DNA from: Thozetella sp. PMI_491
Lineage: Eukaryota; Ascomycota; Sordariomycetes; Chaetosphaeriales; Chaetosphaeriaceae
Length of the DNA: 64,000 nt
Reading direction: 5' to 3'
NCBI GenBank assembly: GCA_021432635.1
Contig: MU270015.1
Location: forward strand, 3,020,416 to 3,084,415
The translations under genes and the position numbers were made by a program. Of the stretch, positions 44,760-56,550 are shown in pieces. Under the pieces are notes generated by a model. The model searched no databases, was not told where the DNA came from, and saw nothing but the letters and a program-made list of their open reading frames with translations. Numbering within the stretch: position 1 is the stretch's first letter; each line of letters starts with the position of its first letter.

Positions 44760-46697
44760 ATGCATTCTACCACATCCAGCGAGACAAAATCCACAAGTTC
44801 GCGCGGAAATCCCATCCGTCGGCATCGCACTGGGTGTAGCAACTGCAAGAGTGAGTGCGCCGCTCCGACTGCCCGAGTGTTTCTTGTGACGCGACCGATG
44901 CTGACGATATGACCTTGACGAGCAGAGAGGAAACGCAAGTGCACCGGTACGTGATACGTGACAGACCGTTGAGTGAATCGTAGTTTCTGACTTGGGTCCT
45001 TGGGGAAGAGGAGAGACCACAATGCAGAGCATGCGAGAAGCGGGGGGCTCGTTGCGAGTATACTTCGAAGCTTGTATGGTCGGATGAGCCCGTCGAAATA
45101 TTGGCTGTCGACGAATTCTTATGGACTCAGCTTCCCAAGCGACCCGCTACCTGGACACTGCCGACAGACTGTCGGCATAGAAAGTCAGGCTCACGACACG
45201 TGCCTGGCGGGCTCGAAGGGGGGGTTTTTCTCAATACAACCTCGGAGGACATGCTAGCCATCTGCGCGGAGTACGAAGCATCTCACGAGACAGCCGTGCC
45301 ACAACAACCAGGCATTCTTATCATCCCCAGAGGCCTATCGCACCTGGACTATCTCCTCGGCGATACGGATGCCGCCGAGAAGAGCCTTTTGGATTTTTGT
45401 ATGCTACAACCGCTCGTTCCTGCCCCCCTCTGCAGCGACATGCCGCCGCTAAGTCGCTAACCCAAACACAGACGTGAATAGCTTTTGTCGGCGCAAAGTG
45501 CTTATTGATACCCCCGAAAATGGATACCGGCGAGTCATACTTCCGATGGTTGCATTTTCCCCAGCGCTGAAGCATGCTGTCTTGGCGGTTTCTGCCTTTG
45601 ATCGCTTCAGCGATAACCACCACTCCCTAGGGGTTCGACACAAATTCTTCGCGCTCAAACTTCTCAGGGAGGCTGTCCAGGCGCTCGCGAAAGAGCATGA
45701 AAGCGGATCACTGGTCACACGCTCACCGGGTCTTTTAGACGGCACGCTACTCGCGATACTGACGTTATGTATCTCCGACATCACGACGGGGAGCAAGAAG
45801 GAGTGGGTTACACACCTCCGGGGTGCCTCGTCCCTGATAAGCACCAGCGGGAGCTCTGCCTTCCATCGCGAAACCATATTCTTTGCTCGTCATTATTTCT
45901 TCCTCCGAGCAACCCTCTCTTCTACCGTGCTCGACACCGAGTCCTACTTCTCCGAGAGGACAACGGCATCAGTTTTCCAGACACTGTCATCTATCGTTGT
46001 AGAGGATGACCCAGAGCGAAATAAGATCAACTACGACGTCGGCTGCTCCGAGGAGCTTGTGTCGATTATATCCGACATCACAGCCATCGCTCGCGAGAAG
46101 TGCCGAGTTCGAGCCACGGAGTCCTCCTCCCTCGACAAGCAGCAGGAATTATTGGAAATGGCTACAAAAATCCAATGTCGGCTAGATCAGTTGGAGGAGG
46201 TGCCTACAAACGAGACTCCCGAGAGCCCGCGCATCGCTATGTTCTCGCAAATGTATCGACTCGCCACGAACCTCTACCTGCGCCATGCCGGATTTGACGC
46301 GCCGATCACCCACCATAGCATCCAGAAAACGACCCTTCCCGCCTTGTTGGATCTGTTCCTGCAGCTAGACGTCCCCGAGCCGGCGCTATACCCAATGTGG
46401 CCACTCTTTATCGCCTCGTGTATGGTTATCTCGGAAGAGGACAGGCGGGTGGTCTTTGACCAATTTCAGAAGCTCCGAAATGTCTGGGCGATTGGCAACA
46501 TCGGAGTCACAGAGCAGGCGGTGCACGCCATCTGGAAGTGGAAAGACCTAGTGAATCCCGGAGGGCCGCTGAAACCAGTAATGACGTCTCGTATCGGTGT
46601 GGGTACGTGTCGAGGCGACATGGTAAGGGGACCTCATCTCGGTCTAGAGTGGGACGAGCCGCTACAAAGGCTGGGATGGCGCATGTCTTTAACTTGA
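44760..46697 (+). CDS. Zn2Cys6 transcription factor next to 5-oxoprolinase (575 aa)
   Basis: Four exons (44760-44850, 44926-44946, 45009-45398, 45472-46697) join in frame. The second is a 21-base micro-exon. The joined zinc cluster reads GCSNCKKRKRKCTGEERPQC and continues RACEKRGARCEY, with all six cysteines in the usual spacing. Both flanking introns fall inside the cluster. The rest is an all-helical fungal-specific domain (VAFSPALKHAVLAVSAF, WVTHLRGASSLI), ending LEWDEPLQRLGWRMSLT, common in sterol-uptake-type and catabolic regulators. It is transcribed towards the 5-oxoprolinase gene, with only 36 bases between stop codons, so a pathway regulator is plausible but not proven. Confidence 0.88.
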
Positions 46698-46733
46698 AAA
46701 AGCTTTTGCTGGGTATTTACTCCACAATCTAGC

Positions 46734-49700
46734 CTAGTTAGACGCCTGCTGCGTCCGCTCGTACTCACTCAAGCTCCCGTTCGCCCTCGGGATGGGGACG
46801 GTGTAGCCGTTCTTAGCCTCGTGACCATTCTGGACTGGCTCCTCAGCCCCGTCCTCCAGACTCCCGTAAGCACCGCCTCCTGGGGTGCAGATCTTGATGC
46901 GATCGCCCACTCGGAGGTCTACCTCCTTGGTGCCGCCAACATTAATCCAGCGCATCGTCCCATCCTCCCTCTTGCGGCCCAAGAAGTTGACGCCAGGCTC
47001 TCCATCCCCACCGCCTGCCATACCGTAGGGCCTGTACACACGCCGCTGGCACAAAACAGATGCGTGCACCGGGGATGTGAATTCGATCTCGCGGACGACT
47101 CCATCGCCGCCATTCCACCTGCCCTTGCCTCCAGATCCGGGACGGAGGCAGAACTGGCGGAGAACAATGGGATACTAGACAGAAGGAGAATGGTTAGGAT
47201 ACGAGAGGTATTGCATGGCTAGTTAAGAGGAATACTCACGCGCTTCTCGAAGATCTCTGGGTCGGTGATCTTGGTGTTGGTCATGTGGACTTGGCTACCG
47301 CTGAACCCGTGCCAGCCAGGGCCGGCTCCGCAGCCACCGGCAATGGTTTCGCCATAGCCGAAGCCTGGGATGAACTTGCCAGTCTCCTTGTCGAAACCGC
47401 CAGCGCCGAACGACAAGATGTTCATGCAACCGTGGCTGGCACCACAGGCGCGGAAGGCCTTGAGGACGACATCCGTGACGCGCTGCGACGTGCAGCCGTT
47501 GCCCGCACACACGGCAGCGTCGCCGGATGGGTTGAGCAGTGTGCCCTCAGGAATGATCACCTTGACTGGGTTCATACAACCTAGTACTATAGTTAGCAGC
47601 AGTTCTGAAACTATTATCGGAAATTGTCGGCTTTAGCGGCTCACCTTCATTCAGGGGAATATCGGATCCAATAAGACAGCGAAGACAGTAAAGAATAGCC
47701 GAGTGCGAGATGGCGATAGGTGCGTTCAGGCAGTTATAAGCCTCTAGTCCAGTTCCAGTAAAGTCGAACACCGCTGTGCCGTCCTCGCCGTTGATATCTA
47801 TCGACAGCTTGATAGGGCTTCCGTCGTCCATGTAGTCGGTTGCAGTCAAAGGGAGCTGGCCCTTGTACTTCTCTGCGGTCTTCTTCAGGAGATCCCGCAC
47901 AGCTGCTTCAGCGGTACTCTTCACGGCCCGCATGTAGAAAAGCACCGTTGAGCGGTCGTACTCCTCGAACAAGCCCTTGATGAGGTTAATACCCTTCTGG
48001 TTGGCGGCAACCTGGGCCTTGAGGTCGGCAATGTTGTCGTGGATGCGACGCGACGGGCTGCAGCCTGGGTATGACCCTGGTACATCGAGGAAGTGGTGTT
48101 TGACACCCTCGTCGTCGAACTTACCCTCCGAAATGATGCGCCATTGCTCGAATGCGACACCTTCCTGGTAGAGCTCAGTCGAGTCGGACGGCATCGACCC
48201 GGGTGCGATTCCGCCGATCTCGGCGTGATGTGCACGCGCCGCTACGAAGAAGTCGATGTGTTGGAGCGATGGGTCGAAGACAGGCGAGATGAGAGTAATG
48301 TCCGGCAGATGGGTGCCGCCGGCGATCGGGTGGTTTGTGGCAATGACGTCGCCGGGCTTCAGCTGGCCTTCCCAGTGCTTCATGGCCGTCTTGACGGCGC
48401 GGGACATCGATCCCAGGTGAACAGGGACGTGGGGCGCGTTCGCCGTCAAGGCACCGTCGCCATCAAAAAGAGCGCACGAAAAGTCGAGCCGCTCCTTGAC
48501 GTTAGTGCTGATGGAGATCTTCTGCAGCGTGCGGCCCATGTCCTCGGCGATGCTCATGAAGCGGTTGCCGAAGATAGCCAGCTGGATGGGGTCTACCTGC
48601 TGATCGCTGACATCCTTCTTGCTGTTAAGCACGAGGTCGATGACGACGTGGCGCGCGAGAATGGTCGCCTTAGCAGATGGCACCACGACAATTGTCTGCG
48701 TCTTGTCGATGACCATGGCCGGGCCAGGGACAATGGTACCGGGCTGCAGGTCATCAAGCAGAAAGACGGGAGTGGACTGCCAGCCTCCCTCGAAGTACAC
48801 CTCACGCTTCTTGGTGTCTGCGTTTACTTCCACTGTCTTGACCTCGGGTGCTTGCATGTCCTCATGGTACGATCGCTCCTCGACGCGGTAGCTAGAGCCA
48901 CTAGCACGGACTCGCACGTCATCGACGATCACCTTTCTTTCTGGGTTGATGAAGCTGAACTCGCGCATGTGGATGCGCGTGAAGTCTGCCAAGAAGCCGG
49001 TCTCGCTACTACCATTCGACGAAGATGCTGAAGAGGCTGGAATCATAAGCTGGCTGTCGGAACCCTGGTAGCGCATATTGAGGAACTTCTCGATCTCGAT
49101 GCGGTCATCAGAGATCCCTTGGGCCTTGAGCGCATCGGTGGCTTCCTTAGCGAGCCTGTCGAGCCGTTCGTCAAAGAAGGCTTCCGTAGAGCTTTCATAA
49201 GCCTTAGAGCACGGCTCCTGCTTCTCCTCTACAACGTCGGCAAGCGCCATTCCATACGCAGACAAGATGGAGGAGTACTTGTGGATAATGACGCGCGAAA
49301 TACCCAGCGACTGGGCGATGTCGCACGCGTGCTGGCCGCCTGCACCGCCGAAGCTGGCCAGGTTGTGGGCTGTTGTATCAAAGCCTCGGGCCTCTGTCAG
49401 CGCGCGGATCGGCTTCGCCATGTTAATATTGGCTACTTGGAGGAAGCCCATCGCCACCTCCTCAGCCGTCATCTCAGGGCGAGTCCCGCGAATCTCATCG
49501 TTGATGGTCTGAGTCAGCTCGTTAAACTTCTTCCGAGTAATATCGACGCCCAGAGGTTCGTCCTCGTTGGGGCCAAAAATCTTGGGGAAGTTCTCGGGCA
49601 ATAGACGGCCGAGGAGCAGGTTGGCGTCTGTAACCGTGAGAGGACCGCCCTTTCTGTAGCAGGCCGGTCCGGGGTGGGCACTGGCGGATTCAGGGCCGAC

Positions 49701-51146
49701 GACGAAAAGCCCATTACGGAAAAACAAAATTGAGCCTCCGCCTGCGGCGACGGTGTTGACGTCAAGCTGGGGGCAACTAATATTAACGCCAGCAGTCACG
49801 GAGTTTGTAATGTGCTCATAGGCTCCGCCGAATCTGGATACATCTGTGGACGTCCCTCCCTAATAATATGTATTAGCGAACGGTGCATAATATTGGGGTA
49901 GTGAAGCTTCTTACCATATCAAATCCTATTACCGGCTTCGGGTCGCCTTTATCATAACAGGTCCTCGCGAAACCCACGACACCGCCGGCCGGGCCTGAGA
50001 GGATGGCGCGCAACCCGCTAAACTTACGATGGCTGACTAGGCCGCCATCAGACTGCATAAATTCGATTCTGGTGTGTTCATCTGAATTGGCTTGGAAGCC
50101 TTTCAGGAAGCCCTCGATATAACGGTGGACGGTGGGGGTGAGGTAAGCGTCCGCCATGGTCGAGTTGCCACGATGGACAAGCTTAATAATGGGCAGCAAC
50201 GCGTGTGAGAGGGAAACGTGCTTGAATCCAACCTCCTTGGCGATCTCCCCAACGCGCTTTTCATGGTCTGACAAGGCATGGTTAGCATGCTTAGGTGTAT
50301 CCTAGTGCACTGCAATAGGCTCGGGTTACCTTGAAAGTTATATCCATGGATTAAACAAACGGCCACACTTTCGAAACCCTCTTTGTACAACTCTTGCAGC
50401 TGAGCCGTCACGGCAGCCTCATCTTTTATACTTGTTAGTATGCTGACATATCAGAGGTAGCGCAAAGCGAAGGTACGTACCTAATGGCTGAAGGATTCGG
50501 ACAACTTCGCCCGTGACACCCTGCTTGACATCCGCACCGTTCACCCTCTCGATGAATGTTTGCTCGAGGGGATCTTCGGCATAAGACTCCAAAGTGACTC
50601 TCTCGTCTACCTCGATAACTTTCTGGTACAACTGCTCAGGTTTCCGCACATCGAGGTCGAACAGCCGCGGCCGGGACTGGTCCCCAATGTGCATTAGATC
50701 TCCATATCCCTTAGTGATGAGCAGAGCACACTTGCTCCCTTTTCGCTCAAGCAGGGCATTGGTAGCGACAGCTAACGAGGAGTCTCAGTCAGCCATTCAG
50801 TTCACACTGCATATTTTCGGTGTAGCGAATCCGTGCTGAGGAGGACCTACTAGTGCCCATGCGGATGGCATCAATGCCGGTGGTGTCTAGTGGCTCGCCA
50901 CGCGGAAGCTCACGGCCGCGCACATGAGAGAGCACTCTCCGGATGCCTTCGATGGTGGCATCTGGGTAGTTGCTCGGGTCCACAGACAGGAGCTTAAAAT
51001 ACAAATCCTCTTGTCCTGGGATAATTCCCAGGACATCGGTGAAGGTACCACCGCGATCTGTCGTCGTCGGGTTAGCACTAGCAGCACTGCGGATCGCCGC
51101 AGGTCTTACCGATGGCGATCTTGATCCCAGAATTTGACGGCTGCAT
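46734..51146 (-). CDS. OXP1: 5-oxoprolinase / hydantoinase A-B fusion (1325 aa)
   Basis: Eight exons (51146-51110, 51057-50851, 50771-50481, 50422-50330, 50267-49915, 49859-47645, 47580-47240, 47174-46734) join in frame. N-terminal HyuA half: [48 protein letters not shown] and [15 protein letters not shown], the phosphate-binding and actin-like ATPase motifs. C-terminal HyuB half: [68 protein letters not shown] and [11 protein letters not shown]. The enzyme opens 5-oxo-L-proline to L-glutamate with ATP. Hydantoin or another lactam is possible, since HyuA/B enzymes share this fold. Length fits eukaryotic oxoprolinases. It is cytosolic. A permease faces it across an 869-base promoter, which suggests uptake and breakdown of one nitrogen compound. 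Confidence 0.92.
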
Positions 51147-52015
51147 GTTTGCGGATACAATTCTGTCTGCCCAGACGGTCATGCCCTTGTCTGCCTCCTG
51201 CAATGTAGCCACTGTCACTTAAATATACGGCACCTGGTTTTGCCGGCGGCCGACTGCGGTGGCCGACTACGGTGCCCCTTGTGCCCCTTTGATGCGGGCC
51301 CCCGCAGTGTACCGAGCGCAGCGGCCTGTCGCACAGTTGTCCGCGGACCCAGGCCACCACAGACAGTGCGCGAGTCGTGCCTATCGCGGCCTGCCTCATG
51401 AACTGCTCTAGCTCCACGCCCACCCTGCTCGAAGACGTAAACGCTTCCTCTCTAGTGGCCAATCACGGCAAGCCCTAGGCTGTCGTCTGGATCCCGACCA
51501 GGGTCGCGCCCGCACAAGTGGAGATGGAAGGTGGCGCCGGCTACTGGCATTCCCAAGGTCTGATTGCCCCCTCTGTGACCTATCTCTATGTTATCTACCT
51601 CTGAATTGCACCAAGTGGAGGCATCCCCGCGAACGAGGATGCGTCCTGATTGGCCTGACCCCAACCGGCGCATCAACTTTCCAACTCATCCCCTGCGAGA
51701 CTAAGCATCGACTAGTGTTCACCTCGCTCAGGAGCCCGCTAAGGAGATCCCAGCGCTCGCGTCAGTGGAGCCGGGAAACCCTAGAACCATGTGGCGGGTA
51801 CGGGTAATAAGTGTCAAATTGGTTCCGTGCAGCCAAGGCTCGCCTGGACCTGCTGCTGAGCCGCCGCTGAGATAGCTGCGATAGCTGGAGTGACATCGAG
51901 ATGCATCGCGTGCATACATCAAGGGCGCGTTAACCCGATCGTCATCGGCCCCGGACAACATTGTGACTCCTTCACACCATCACATCCCCATCCTGCGTAA
52001 TTCTCTCAACTCGCC
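51147..52015. promoter_or_regulatory. Divergent promoter with four GATA-factor sites
   Basis: This 869-base gap separates the start codons of the 5-oxoprolinase (left) and the permease (right). HGATAR sites, the target of AreA/Nit2 nitrogen regulators, are at 51580-51585 and 51591-51596 (minus sense, AGATAG and AGATAA) and at 51870-51875 and 51879-51884 (plus sense, AGATAG and CGATAG). They form two close pairs, one nearer each gene, and paired sites are what AreA-type factors favour. A CCAAT box lies at 51459-51463. Regulation by nitrogen is inferred from motifs only. Confidence 0.6.
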
Positions 52016-53893
52016 ATGTCGTCTGAACCCGAGAAGCGCGCCCCGGCGGAGACCGAGATCGATGCCGCGTCTGGCAGCCACGCCCTGGAGGGCGAGAATG
52101 AGCTCACGGACACCAAAGGCCACGGTCACTTTGATGCCGCCGCCGACTTCCTGCGCCTGCATGCCGCCGAGTATGGCGACATCACGGAGCAAGAGATCAA
52201 GAACGTGCTGTGGAAGATTGACTTGCGGATGATGCCCCTCATGTTGGTCACCATCACCATCGCTGCCGTCGATGCAAGTCAAATCCGTTCCCACGCGTTG
52301 CCGTGTCGATGTTCAACGCACTGACAGGGGGTTGTCTAGAAAATCGTGATCTCCAATGCGGCCCTGTATGGCATGACAACCGACCTAGGCCTGGCGGGCA
52401 CTCTGTACAGCTGGACCGGATCAATCTTCTACTTCGGCTATCTGGTTAGGTAGGAAGAAGTCTCGTAATGACATGGCCGGCCACCCGCTAACCGTAGCCT
52501 CTCCAGCGAGTATCCGTCGAACATCCTCATCCAGAAGTTCCCGGTCGGCAAGGTACTCGGCATCAGCTGCATCATCTGGTCCGCTCTAGTGACTCTGATG
52601 GGTGCGACATACAGCGCTCCCCCTATGATGGTCCTGAGGTTCCTGATGGGCGTATTTGAAGCTCCCATCTTCCCCTGCTGTTCCGTCATCACCGTCATGT
52701 GGTACAAGAAGAAGGAGCAGCCATTGCGGACTGCCATCTGGTTCTCTGGGTTCTCTTCGGTATGACCAGCCCTCTAACATCGACGTAACTCTAGCACGAA
52801 GCTAACTATAGCATGTAGCTGATCACTGGCATTGTCTCCTACGGTCTCGGAAACACCAACACTTCGGTAGCATCGTGGAGGCTCCTGTTTATCGTCCTGG
52901 GTGGCTTTACTTTCCTTTGGTCTATCTTCATCACCATCTTCCTCCCAGACTCGCCCGTCCGCAACAAGTTCCTGAACGAGCGCGAGAAGTACATTGCGGT
53001 CCTGCGTATCAAGGAGAACATGACTGGAACGGAGAACAGGGTCTGTATTTCTACGAGGTTGTGTGACTATGTTCCTGCTGCTGACCTTGTGGTTTCCAGG
53101 AGATAAAATGGTATCAGATTAAGGAGGCTCTGACCGACTGGAAGACCTGGCCTCTTCTCATCTTTACCATCTGCATCAATGTGCCAAACGGCGGTCTTGT
53201 TACCTTCGCAGCCCAGATTGTTTCCGGACTTGGCTACAGCAAACTGACGACGACACTCCTTGGCATGCCTACTGGTCTTTTCATGACCTTCGGTGCCTGG
53301 ATGGTGGCTATCCCGGCCTACTTCTTGCGAAACTGCCGCTGCCTTCTTGCTGGTATCAGTGTCCTCGTTCCGCTTGTGTGCTGCGTGTTGATGATGAGTA
53401 GGTTTCTGCCGCCCCCTTCCTTGTTGTATCCTTTATGTGCTATTCATCAACTGACACGGTCTATCCAGAGCTCGATCGCGCCGACAAGAATGGCCTCCTG
53501 GCAGCCTACTACTGCTTCTACTTCTACTGGGCGTCGTATCCCACCGTCATCGCCTTGACATACGCCAACACCGCCGGTCACACGAAGAAGACGACGGTCA
53601 ACGCGCTGATGTTCATCGGCTACTGCGTGGCAAATATCATTGCGCCCCAGTTCTTCATCAGCACTGAGGCTCCCGGTTACAAAACGGGATACAACGCAAT
53701 CCTGGGATTCCTGGTGGTCGCCATCTTCATGTTGGCGATCTATGCCGTTGGGATCCAGTGGGAAATCAATAAGCAGGCCAAGCGCGAGGCCGAGCTTAGG
53801 GCTGCTGGGGTCGACATCGAGGCCGAGAGAGAGGCCGAGATGATGCTCGACACGACGGATCGGGAGAAGAAGTTCTTCACGTATATTTACTAA
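52016..53893 (+). CDS. Dal5-type MFS anion permease (524 aa)
   Basis: Six exons (52016-52273, 52340-52449, 52498-52759, 52819-53040, 53100-53397, 53469-53893) join in frame. The N-terminal ~75 residues are hydrophilic and acidic, then TM1 starts at LRMMPLMLVTITIAAVD. Family features are DKIVISNAALYGM, LYSWTGSIFYFGYLV and GVFEAPIFPCCSVIT. The C-terminal tail is charged (REAEMMLDTTDREKKF). The family carries allantoate, ureidosuccinate, nicotinate and other carboxylates with protons. Intron 1 (52274-52339) only keeps frame and the conserved DK pair if it starts with GC (GCAAGT...CTAG), so it is probably a GC-AG intron. Paired divergently with 5-oxoprolinase, so 5-oxoproline or a related lactam is a likely substrate. 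Confidence 0.88.
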
Positions 53894-54837
53894 GAGCCGA
53901 CGTATGTAGTGCTCTGCTGCAGCCAGTCTTGTGCTTTACCTTAGTCCTGCCTTTACTTTAGTAAGGGTAATTCAATAATTATCTCTGCGATACTCCATCA
54001 TCTCCTCCATAGACATGTGCCGGTTTCCCAGCAAAAGTGCATCTACTTCGTATTAGGTCTAAGCCGTCGTGCTGCACAATGAAGGTTCTCCAGGCACGGT
54101 ATCTTAGAACTGCTTTCAGTTGTATCGTAAGCGGCCAACACTTTGCACTCTCTCGCAATTCCCAGTCGAGTTATCTGAATGAGTATGGTTCCATACCTGT
54201 AAAGAGGCAGCAGGCCCCTCCTTACAGAACGAGTCAGAAGGCACATTCCTCTTACCCCTCGCCACTCGCATCCCCGACTGCAGAAAGGGTGCTGCGTTCT
54301 CCGCACGCTCCGCTATCTTGGCGGCGGAAATAGGGGGTCTGTTACCTAATTTCTCCCCACTTCCCCAAGTCTTATCGGCTTCCCGGGCCTAACGAAATAG
54401 ATTCTGCTAATGCAGGGCTGTCGCGTTACGTCGCATCAACTTTCCCGCAGGGACCGGGTTCACTACCGGTAGTGCAACCAGGCCGCCTCGGCTAAGGGCT
54501 GCTAAACACCGTTATCAGCTAGTCCCCACAGCTAGAGGTAGCTAAGGGTAGCTGTCGGATCAACCTGCCAGTTGGGCAACCAGCGACTAAATATCATCGC
54601 ATGGCCTATGTTCACGCCACACCCTGCCCCAATCTCACACCATTCTCGGGCCACTCTGCCAACGCTGCCGCGACTTCGGCGGACGGGGGACGCCTCTTCC
54701 ATTTTACGAAACAGTTAAAACTGCTTCCATTTGTTGTGAGGAGTCTTCTGTCCGCGCTCGGCAGAAGCTTATCGTCGGGAGCATCACGGGCACGCGATAC
54801 GGATACGCGCGAAGAAGACCGTCAAGAGACCGCCACC
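53894..54837. other. Intergenic, with in-frame upstream extension of the oxidase
   Basis: No separate gene is seen. The oxidase frame is open back to an ATG at 54601, which may encode an alternative N-terminus. Confidence 0.4.
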
Positions 54838-56221
54838 ATGGGTTCACAAGGCTCATCAAGAGACTCGCCCCTCGCCGGCAAATCCATCCTGATCGTTGGT
54901 GGAGGCATGTTCGGCGTGTCGACCGCCTACCACCTCGCCAGTCGCCTGAACCTCGCCGAGACCAAGACCTCTATCACTATCCTCGACCGCTTCGACTTCC
55001 CATCCCCCAATGCCGCCTCTACGGATCTCAACAAGATTGTGCGTGGGGACTACTCAGAACCAATGTACGCTCGGCTCGGCCTCGAGGCCATGGCCGAGTG
55101 GAAGAAGCCCACCGGCATGTTCGCCGGCATGTTTCGGCAGACCGGCTGGTTCCTAGCGGCCGAGAACGTCAGCATCCCATTCCTCGAGGCCTCTTCCGCA
55201 AATCTCGCCAAGCTGGGCATCACTACGATCAAAAAGGTAACCCCTAGCGAGGTCCGAGAAATAAGTCCTACCTACACTGGCCCAATGGAGGGCTGGCAGG
55301 TCTGGTGGAACCCCACCGCGGGCTGGACGACGAGCGGCGATGCCCTTGCGGCGATGGTAAAGAGCGCCATTGAGCTCGGCGTCAAGTACGTCTCCGGAGG
55401 CGACGGTTGGACCAAGAGGCTTCTCTACGGGCCGAACGGCGAGTGCATCGGCGTGGAGGCCATGAGCGGCAAGGCGCATTTCGCAGACATGGTCGTGATT
55501 AGCGCCGGCGCTGCTTCCGCAGAGCTGCTGGACTTCCAAGGCCAGCTCGAAGCGAAGGGCCACGTCGTGGGTCACATCCAACTCACTCCGGAAGAAGCCG
55601 AGTACTACAAGGACATGAAGATTGTGGATCATTTTGAAGAGGGCATCATCTTCCCACCCAACAAGGACGGCATTGTGAAGGTGGCGACGGTGCGATTTGT
55701 CACGAATAAGAAGAACAGGATAGCTCCTGGCCTCAGTCTCCCCCGCTACCGGTCGGACAATCCGTCGGATGGCATTCCAAAGGTGATCGAGAAGGAGATT
55801 CGCGATTGGGTGCGGAAGTTTGTTCCCGAGTTGGCAGATAGACCGTGGTTCGAGACACGGATATGCTGGTATGTTTTACCCTTCTCCTACGCTCTCGAGA
55901 TGTTGCTGATCGTGAATAAATAGGGACACCGATACCAAGGATCTTCACTTTTTGGTCGACAAGCACCCGTCTCACAAAAGTCTCTATCTCGCAACTGGAG
56001 GCTCGGCCCATGGGCTCAAGTTCCTTCCCATCATTGGGAAATACGTCTCGGATATGCTTGAAGCGACGCTGGATACCGCTTTTGCCCATGCTTGGGCATG
56101 GAGGCCAGACCGCCCGCTCAAGCCGAACAGAGGTCCGGACCCTCACCCCTTCCCCCACAGAGACTTAAGCGAGTTCGAGGATTTCAGTGATGCCTCTGGA
56201 AAGCGGGCTTCGAAGCTGTGA
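54838..56221 (+). CDS. Fructosyl-amine (Amadori) oxidase-like FAD enzyme, peroxisomal
   Basis: Two exons (54838-55868 and 55924-56221) join in frame to 442 residues, the usual length. I chose the ATG at 54838 because of its strong context (CCACCATGG) and the nearby FAD motif ILIVGGGMFGVSTAYHLA at residues 17-34. An ATG 79 codons upstream is also in frame. The protein belongs to the monomeric sarcosine oxidase group. Cys343 in RICWDTDT sits where Amadoriases attach FAD covalently, and the only intron splits the following Trp codon. HPSHKSLYLATGGSAHGLKF is the C-terminal FAD-contact region. The protein ends ASKL, a type-1 peroxisomal signal. It should oxidise glycated or N-methylated amino acids, giving hydrogen peroxide. 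Sarcosine, pipecolate or saccharopine are alternatives. Confidence 0.87.
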
Positions 56222-56550
56222 AGGGACTGTCGACTTAGCTATTTCACAACTTCCATTCACGCCCTGATAGAGAATGGTCCGATCTTCATTATATCCTAAT
56301 AGATGTATCGTGGCAGCCTCCGTGCTCGACCTGCGATAAATACAATTGCTCAGGACTGTAAAGCCTGGCATGGATCCTGTTGATACTGGAGTATTTACCT
56401 GGTGACATGTCTCTTTAGCAGGCAGACACGAATAGCCGATCCAGAATGCACAAGCGTATCTGGAAGTCTTAGTTCCGTATAATGTGGCGTGATGCCTAGT
56501 TCCAGGTGTACGAGAGATGATGCTGCGGCCACTCATATATGTCGCGTTCA
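56222..56550. other. Convergent 3' intergenic region
   Basis: Lies between the ends of the oxidase and Zn2Cys6 genes. Nothing seen. Confidence 0.4.

Noticed and set aside
48093-49031. 312-codon open frame antisense to the 5-oxoprolinase
   Set aside because: It is a shadow of a strongly coding exon with C/G-ending codons, and its translation has no family features.
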